Assembly (NCBI GenBank): GCA_012184525.1
Contig: WOFQ01000062.1
Location: 142,711-206,710, forward strand
DNA: 64,000 nucleotides
Origin: Xenoacremonium recifei
Taxonomy: Eukaryota > Ascomycota > Sordariomycetes > Hypocreales > Nectriaceae
Direction: 5' to 3'
The notes beneath the pieces are model-generated. The model was not told the origin of the DNA and did not search any database. It saw only the letters and a list, made by a program, of their open reading frames with translations. Positions 57,270 to 64,000 of this stretch are shown piece after piece (the first letter of the stretch is position 1; every line of letters starts with the position of its first letter). The position numbers were made by a program, and so were the translations under genes.

Positions 57270-60033
57270 TCAATCGTCCAGTTGATATAGTGCTCGTGTG
57301 ATGCCCCAACACCATTTCGCCGTGGAATCTATCTTTTTCATGTCACGTAACCAGTCCACGTATATATTGACCGTTTCTGTCGCGTCGAGATCGAATCGCT
57401 GTCCGCAGAATGACGTCCGTATGCGGTTGAGCATTGGATGCGTCTGCGAGACGTGCAGCAGGACCAGGATGCCAAAAATGTTCTGGGACCAGAAGAATGT
57501 CACTGGTACCAGTCTCTTGTTTGTGCAAGGCGGCGACATGGCAATCGGCCACTTCAGCGCCGCCTTGAGGCACTCGGCAGCACCCTCTGCGTCGTCGCGG
57601 GTCAGGCTCTCGGGGTGGTGGAGGGCCTTGAAGACAAAAGGTCGATAAATAAGGTATTTGTTGTAGTAATATCGTGTTCGCAAGAACGCCACCTGTATGT
57701 CGGCGGCGCATGGGTATGTTGTCGGTGACGCGTCAAGTTCCGAGGTAAACATATATCCAGTCTGCAGGCTCTGTGCGCCGTAGACTGTGGTAAAGGCATT
57801 ATGAGAAGGGTCTGGGAACAGCATCGACTGGTCGTCCTGCCACCGAAGATGGTTGGGTAGCATGCCCCTCCATTGATCCAGTTGCGCAGCAAGGTGCCTC
57901 ATTGTTTGCGGGTTACCCTCTCCTGCTGATCCGCTGAACGACCCAAAGCCAGGGAACGGCAATGGAGAGCTCGTCCCAAAAGCTGAGTTTTCAGTTAGCA
58001 TCCTCCGATGTTGGTCGGGGCGGGGGGTTGCATCAAGCTGTGGCGTAAACCAGGTATGGACTGACAATTGCGAAGCGTTGCATGGGAGCTGACCGAGAGT
58101 CGCCGTAGGACAATCTGGGAAGCAAAGTGCTCTTGGAAATGTGTCGTTTGGTTGCCGATATAGTCTTCATCCGTGATGGGTCCGCCAAAGTCAGGCAGGC
58201 CCATTGCGTCTTCCAGCTTCTCTAATCCACTCAGGGGCAGCTCGAATTCCATATTCAGGCAGCTATTTTCACATTGTCAGCTTTAAGAATTCAGGGTAGT
58301 ACTCTTGACCTACGTCTCTATCATCAAACAATGCCAGAAAATTCGTCGGATGACGTCGGCTCGTGGTCCATGTACCTCGTTGGATTTGCTTGCCCGGTTA
58401 GTGACGGGCACCGAATCTAATATTGGGGTTCCAAACCTGGTGATCAAAGCCTGGCAAGCCAATGATGCTAGTACTGTCATTCTCCAGCATTCCTGTCCAT
58501 AGTCAGAGCGGCTCGTTAGACAAATCTCCCATTTCCATCTACTCACAATAGCCTGGCCGCAACTCAAGTAATACAAGGCGGTGAGGGCAAACAGTTGCAC
58601 GTTCTCCAGGCTCACTTCGGTGAGAGCAAACCCCATCCTCTTCCTAGCTTCGTTGAAGTACGTGATACCTGGAGGTCGATCAACGGTCCCGCCTTTGATT
58701 CCCGATGGTCGTCCCTTGTATGCTGAAATCGGTACCCCTGAAGCAGTAAGTGCCATCTCTCCGAGGGCCATTACTAGAAGCACAAGGGCTGAGGTCGTGC
58801 CCTCTTGAAATCCATGGTTTATAATCGAGGTCAAGATGTTCGAATTGAACCACTACCGGTCCATGATTGGGTAGAGAAAGTTGAAAACATCGAAGTATGA
58901 CTTGCTCAGTCGTTGCATCGTGTCCCAATCGACGCTCGGAGGAGTCAAGTTCATGCTGGATGGCTGTCCTGAAAACTCAAGAGGAACTCGCAGGGTATTA
59001 TTGCTAGTAAGTCCGATGGTTTGGATGCCATCCACGGGTAAAGTCGTGTTCGAGTCATGGAGCCCCCTAGGTATTGAGGGCAAATCGTGTTCATTAAGGG
59101 GGGATTGAGGCTTTTGGCCAAAGGTCTCAAGTAGTTGGCGCACAACGGGCCATTCGAGCATTCTCGATACTGAGGAGTCATAGCGGTAGCCGCCTCCAAC
59201 AGTAGTCGTCGTAGGACTCGTCGGTGGAAGAGACGATGCAGCCAACGATTCTTGCGTGTCCGATTCCACCAACACGGGTGTCGTTGACGGGTAGACGCTG
59301 GTCGGCTGAGAGGTCCCATACAGAGGGGCGAGGTTGTTTTTCAAGCTCAAGTTGTCTATTTTACTCTCAACCGTCTTGAGGCGGTCCAAAATCTCGACCA
59401 AAGTCTTGTCTTTTCTATTCGACCATCCAGGTCAGCACACACGTGGCACTCAACAAAGAAGCACCTGGACCATTGGTAGCATCCATGATGCAAGCATTGC
59501 AATGGCTGTAAATCGGCCCTGTGCTACCCTCAGGCAAAAGGGGAACCGTTAAAAACTTACTTCGTTGGTTGAGGCTCTCGGTAGCGGCACTCGAGTTTGA
59601 ATCTCTGGCACGTCCCACATTTGGGCCGCTGTTCGTCACATTTCTGCTTCCGATTCCGACAAGTCTCGCAGGCCTATGGTGTCGTCGTCAGCGGTAGGAT
59701 TCGATCCAAGTACCGAAAGTCATCGTGGACTGATCGCAAACATCGAGCTCGTTCCAGACCTCGTTCGAGAAGCCTTGGACAGGCCCAAGCGAAGGGAACG
59801 GGGAGGGGCTCGGACTAAGCCGAGTGGCGAAGCCTCCAGACGGGCCGTGGCAAACGGTAACGTTGACGGCCACAGCTGACGGAATACGACGGCGTCTGAG
59901 GGTATAAAGGTAATAAAGCCATCGCAGGCCCGTGACGACGTACCTGAGCTGCAATTGCACCGCGTTCTTTTCGACTTGTCTGCCCCCCGGACCCGGAAGA
60001 GACTGTGTTGGATGAGGGTGGCCCTGCGTCCAT
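57270..60033 (-). CDS. Zn(2)-Cys(6) transcription factor with one in-frame TAG
   Basis: Fungal binuclear-cluster regulator. Exons 60033-59944, 59673-59561, 59414-58547, 58492-58314, 58262-58094 and 58037-57270 give 729 codons. The DNA-binding cluster is C-x2-C-x6-C-x6-C-x2-C-x6-C (ACETCRNRKQKCDEQRPKC, then GTCQRFKLEC), followed by a coiled-coil dimerisation helix (VEILDRLKTVESKIDNL) and the fungal_trans regulatory domain. The only interruption is TAG at 58853-58855, codon 255, in the conserved block NFLYPIMDR-TAG-WFNSN. The frame then continues GFQEGTTSALVLLVMALGEM. No plausible intron removes the TAG without shifting frame. It could be edited (UGG), read through, or a new null allele. Target genes are unknown. 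Confidence 0.82.
58853..58855 (-). other. In-frame TAG in the transcription factor
   Basis: Read on the minus strand, ATG-GAC-CGG-TAG-TGG-TTC. It lies between two halves of one conserved domain that share the same frame. In relatives of this family a Gln or similar residue is expected here (from memory). Confidence 0.9.
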
Positions 60034-63000
60034 AGTGGGGAGGGCAACGCATGGAGGCGTGCTCACATGTGAGTGTGATGAACAGAATTCGCCGGAAACA
60101 ACAGCTCTAAAAAGCGCTCTAGGAGAACTATATTTCCCAGCCGCGAGCGGTAAGCTCCATTGGCGATGAGGCCCAAGGCGAAAGGTGTGTGTGGTGTGGC
60201 TGATGGGCTCTGGTGTGCTGTCCCAGGGGGTTCGCCGCGGGTGACGGGCGACGTTGCGGCGTGACAGGTCAGGTTGGATGGGTGAGGAGGAAATAGGAGG
60301 GAGGTAAGTGGGAAGTCAAATGGAGAACCCAGGCGTGTGACCGGGCTTCAGCTCAAAAGCGGCCACAAGCTGGGGACGTGATGGAGACGACGGACCTGGG
60401 AGAACGTCGAAAAGGCGTCTCCTCACGCGCAAGTGCAAGGTCTGTCGTCGGTCTCGAGTCCGGTATGTTCACACGAGTCGTAACCTTGGCGGGTGCAGCA
60501 ACAACGCGTGGCTAATGGCGGCGCCCTGGGGTATGGCTGGGACAGCTCATCTTGGTTGGAGAGAGTTTTTTTCGGCGCAGAGAGGGAGAGAGGGCACGGA
60601 AAAGAGTCGCAAAACGCGACGGGAAGGAGTCAACTCAACTTGACCGGAGCCAAGTCCGACTCCGACGTGACGAGGGGAAGGGAACTACCTAGACTGACAT
60701 ATGTCGACAGTTTCGTGGATTCCCGGCCTCGAGGCGGTAGGGAAACCGTCGCAGCCAGAGAGCCCAGCCGAGCAGCAGCCAGTCGGAGAGAATATATCAG
60801 GGGCCGTCGACCAAGGACCGAAGTATATGGCCTTCTCATCACCGGGGGGAGTCCATGAAGAGGTCGGCTACCACCACCACCACCACCACCAACACACACC
60901 ATCCCGCGGCCAGGAGCCCGCACGGCGCGCCGCAATACGACACCACCTCCCGCACCAGCGAGGCCCAACCGCTGCCGCTCTGCTCCGCCTTGGGACATTG
61001 CCAGCCGCATCACATAGCCTGGGTCCTCCATGTAAGTCGACGTGAGGAGCACAGTCCAGACTCTGACGTTAGGCCCGCGGTGCGTGGCTTCAACAAGAAA
61101 CCGATAAACCGGAGGGTACCGCCGTTGGGGAGCCATCGGGGAGCCATCCTGTGGGGAGAAACCCTCACAGCGAGGGCTCCCGGTGCCGCATCAGGATCGA
61201 CGAAGGCCATGTCCCACGCCCATTGTCGATTAGCGTGTGCTCGGGGGAGCCATCTCGATAATGTGCCTGGCCGTCCTGGGACATTCGCGGCCAATAGTGT
61301 TGGGGGGGCCTGAATCGTCATTCGTGCGTCGCCTCTGTCTGTATACAGATAAAGCCACCGACGATCCCTGCCTGGGCTCCACGACATGTCAGGACGACCC
61401 GGGCAAGCCCTGAAGAGATTCGACGGCTTGTTGTGAGCGTGTCGTTGCAATGCATGCAACGCAGACAACGCCCCGATGCCAGGTATCGATGTTAGCAATG
61501 GCGTGGTGGCAACTCTAAGCTCAGCTGAGCCTCGGCGTCTATGGGATTTTGCCAAACTGCCATGCCTAGCATTTAAATCGCATCAGAAACCCAATGGAAA
61601 TTCTCCTAATGTCGATGTCACCAGTACCGCACCACCACTCCGCTGTGATGGTACACCCCCCTAGACGGTCAAACCAAGAAAGTGTGGAATATGACTCAAG
61701 GTGCAGTCGACAAGGTAATTAACTGAGGGCCGCCGCTAGACCTGCCAGGAATTAATAATTAATCAACGTCTGGTGCGCCATGTTGGCCTGCCGCCGGGAC
61801 GCAGCTAATACCACAAGGCTAGATTCCGTTGTCCACGCGAGAATCCAGGCATCGGGTAGGGCTAAAGGTTGGGGCTCAAGCGATCGGGCTGGGATCGACA
61901 GGTCCCCTTCTGCTGAAGGGAAACGCATAGGCTGGAGAGCCTCAAGTTTCGGGAGCACCAGTCTCCAACCCAGAACCCTGGCTGACCAGGGGATGTGTTT
62001 TACACAGAGTTGCCGCCCGCCCTCGCACAAGTTAGGCTGGAAATGTTGGTCCATTTGACAGCTGGAGTGGTCCGTCTGCCGGGCGTAGCTATTGACTCAG
62101 GTCTCGGATGGCCGCTGGAGCTCGCCAAGATAAGCTGTCCAATACAGGGGGGGGGTTGTAATCCAGAGCCCTCCGTGTGGTGTCTGGGGACGGGGACTCG
62201 GAGCTGGAGGGCTGTGGGGTCTGAATGACTTGAGAGGCTTGAGAGAGAGCTCTTGGCGGTCCTTGTGCTTAGACATATTGGACACCACCCCCCACCGTTC
62301 GGCCCGTTGGTCGAAGGTTCCGTCACCGTTTGGTAGCCCGTCCTATGCCTAACAGGTGAGGATCTTGTGCAACCTGTGCTAGCAGGTGGTGAGCTAGCAA
62401 GCACAAGCCGGTGATGACAGACAGCGATGACCCTGCTCGAATCCGGTTGGCGAGCAGCAGGCTAGGGGCTGACGAGCCAAGCGGTCCAAAGCTTCCAGCT
62501 CTGACGTTGACAGGCCGCGGCGGCTGCCAGCCTACATCCGATTAGACAGGTCATTTCAATTCCAACGACGACGGCAGACGAACCTGGCTGGCCACCTGGA
62601 AACCTGGTAGGCTCCGTCTGCTGCACGGAATGACAGGGTGGTCGGCCATTGACAGGGTTCTTGGCAGACGGATGGCGCGATAGATCGACGGTGACCTGGA
62701 GTTTGCATTGCATCGAGCCCAGCCAGCGCAGGACCGAGCTGCTGCTAGTACATATCGACAAGGATTGTATGTGTATGGCGTCTAGGTTCCTGGCATCCGG
62801 AGCCTTCGTGCTGGAGCCTTTTGGGCCTTGGGTCCATAGCCTTGGGAACTTGCCGTTCTGCTCTCGGCCCAAGGCCACTCCGGCTACTAAGGTACTGAAG
62901 TGGCTCTTCAGGGGATCGACCAGCCAGTCGGCCGCTGCTTTGGTGCAGGTGAGTCTGGACGGGAACCAGGAAGCAGAAGCAAAAGATCGGCGGTCTTGCC

Positions 63001-63834
63001 GAAGCCACGATTCAGTATGAAAGAGTGAAGGAGAAAAAAAGAAACGGGTCTCATACCTGCCCACAAACCAATGGGAAGGAACCGCCCATCCATGTTTTAG
63101 GCAAGTGATCGACGGCATCCCCAGAAATGTCGACAAAATCATTCGAGAAGCATCGAGGTCTAGAGGCCTCAAGAGGGCCTAGAGGTAAGAATGTCTCAGA
63201 CGTTCATTTTGCGTCCACCCAACCGCCGTCCAGAGGCCACCTTCCCGGGGATTCACAGCCCTAGAAGGAGCCTATTGGGACGTGCTTGCCGTTTCTTGGC
63301 GCCTGCCTCCCTCCCTCTTGTTCCTTCCTTCCTTGCGTCGGGGACTCGCGGACGGGGGCAGCTACGGGCACGAGCACGGGCTGCGACGGGGGCTGCGACT
63401 GCCGTCCGGAACGTCCCCGTTTTAACCTCATCGGAATTCCAGTCGACTTCCACACCCGTTACCCGATCAGGCAAGACGCGCCCTGTACGGGAGATGAGGG
63501 TCTGCTGACGACTCCATCCAATATCTGCCGTATCTGCAAAACAAGCAACCCGACGCTGCTTCTCAGCTTCATGACACCAGCTGCTCGACTGGTTCCATCG
63601 CCATGTCATAGGCCACCGGGTGGGTGCCCTCCATCGCTTGTGCTTGCTTGTCCTCCACCGCTACCGCTCGCTGCAACGCAAATCGCCGTCTCGGCTGGGT
63701 CCCTCCTCCGTCCCAGACTCCAGGCGACGCGACGCCCACGCTCCATCCCGCCCACCGCTCCGGAGACCGCTCCGGCTCCAGCTCCGGCACCGACGACAAT
63801 CCACCGTCCGGGCCTCTTGCTCACACTCATCACG
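60034..63834. other. Long non-coding stretch (3.8 kb)
   Basis: The left end is the transcription-factor promoter and the right end the promoter of the partial gene. An (ACC)7 run lies near 60870-60890. Frames up to about 235 codons exist on both strands but overlap and carry no domain I recognise. Long promoters or a non-coding RNA are possible; the sequence does not decide. Confidence 0.45.
60870..60890 (+). repeat. (ACC)7 microsatellite
   Basis: Seven ACC units in a row, in the non-coding stretch upstream of the transcription factor. Confidence 0.9.
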
Positions 63835-63880
63835 ATGCCTCTAGGTATCCTTGAGGCCAAGGGCATTGATCATGTTCCGG
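63835..63880 (+). CDS. Partial gene, first exon only
   Basis: An ATG in good context (CACGATGCC) opens a short exon that encodes MPLGILEAKGIDHVPG and ends at a GTAAGT donor. Several fungal membrane transporters begin with a comparable short ...HVPG leader, but I cannot name the family from 16 residues. The rest lies beyond the window. Confidence 0.55.
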
Positions 63881-63908
63881 GTAAGTCTTTGCCTGCTATC
63901 CCATCTGA

Positions 63909-64000
63909 CCCCCCCCCCCCCCCCCCCCCCCCCCTTTTTTTCCTCCCCCCCCCCCCCTCTCCCCCCCCCCCCCCGCTCGCACCCCCCACGCCCCCCAGAC
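63909..64000 (+). repeat. Poly-C low-complexity tract
   Basis: Long C runs broken by a short T run and CTCT, inside the first intron of the partial gene. The last bases, CCCCAGAC, could be the intron acceptor. Such homopolymers are rare in this window and may include assembly error. Confidence 0.85.

Noticed and set aside
58802..58858. Intron from GTAGTG near 58857 to remove the TAG in the transcription factor
   Set aside because: The available acceptors give 53, 55, 68 or 83 nt and shift frame; the only in-frame alternative is 36 nt and deletes FLYPIMDR.
60630..61136. 168-codon minus-strand frame containing a Gly run
   Set aside because: It comes from the ACC microsatellite complement and overlaps other frames; no domain is present.

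Overview
This window looks like nuclear DNA of a filamentous ascomycete, most likely a sordariomycete and perhaps Hypocreales. The evidence is short introns (mostly 50-70 bp, GT donor, CTAAC-like branch point, YAG acceptor), fungal-type proteins (NHP6, a fungal complex I subunit, a GH53 galactanase, a Zn(2)-Cys(6) activator, a SWI5-dependent-HO-expression-protein-3-like coiled coil), and single genes on both strands separated by 0.2-4 kb. I see no operons, tRNAs, rRNAs, transposons, CRISPR arrays or phage. All coding coordinates come from reading six-frame translations and choosing splice sites that keep frame; multi-exon models are marked with exon limits.

Layout. 2.3-2.8 kb: HMG-box NHP6 (+). 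4.9-6.9: ten-exon unknown gene (+). 7.4-9.4: phosphoglucomutase (-). 10.2-11.0: oligoribonuclease (-), divergent from a Gfo/Idh/MocA oxidoreductase (+, 11.7-13.3). 13.8-15.2: single-span cell-surface protein (-). 18.0: cupin protein (+). 18.7-20.0: DUF4743/Nudix protein (-). 20.9-21.3: small Cys-rich protein (-). 22.6-23.6: short-chain dehydrogenase (-). 24.3-25.0: complex I 17.8-kDa-type subunit (+). 25.8-29.2: Q-rich/SET-domain gene interrupted by five in-frame TAG codons (+). 29.6-30.4: ribosomal protein uS19/S15 (-). 32.2-33.3: single-span membrane protein (+). 33.6-34.6: GH53 galactanase (-). 35.9-37.6: alpha-tubulin (+). 38.3-40.2: NOP12-like RRM protein (-). 40.8-43.0: Sds3/Dep1-like Rpd3 complex subunit (+). 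43.6-43.9: COA3-like cytochrome oxidase assembly factor (-). 44.6-47.0: Pta1/symplekin (+). 48.4-50.0: She3-like coiled coil (+). 51.2-54.7: 1066-residue unknown protein (+). 55.2-56.8: membrane-anchored extended SDR (+). 57.3-60.0: Zn(2)-Cys(6) transcription factor with one in-frame TAG (-). 60.0-63.8: long non-coding stretch. 63.8-end: first exon of a gene running off the window, followed by poly-C low complexity.

Most genes are unrelated housekeeping neighbours: chromatin and transcription (NHP6, Sds3/Dep1, SET protein, Zn-cluster factor), RNA and translation (NOP12, Pta1, uS19, oligoribonuclease), mitochondria (complex I subunit, COA3), sugar metabolism (phosphoglucomutase, galactanase) and cytoskeleton (alpha-tubulin).

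The most interesting signal is the SET-domain gene. A 690-codon Q/S-rich exon stays in one frame with no TAA, TGA or frameshift, yet carries five TAG codons, and the gene ends in TAG-TAG-TAA. The Zn-cluster factor has one TAG in an otherwise intact frame. Premature stops that are all UAG are what is expected of genes restored by sexual-stage A-to-I mRNA editing (UAG to UGG), known in Fusarium and Neurospora. Recent CAG-to-TAG decay or UAG readthrough are the alternatives.
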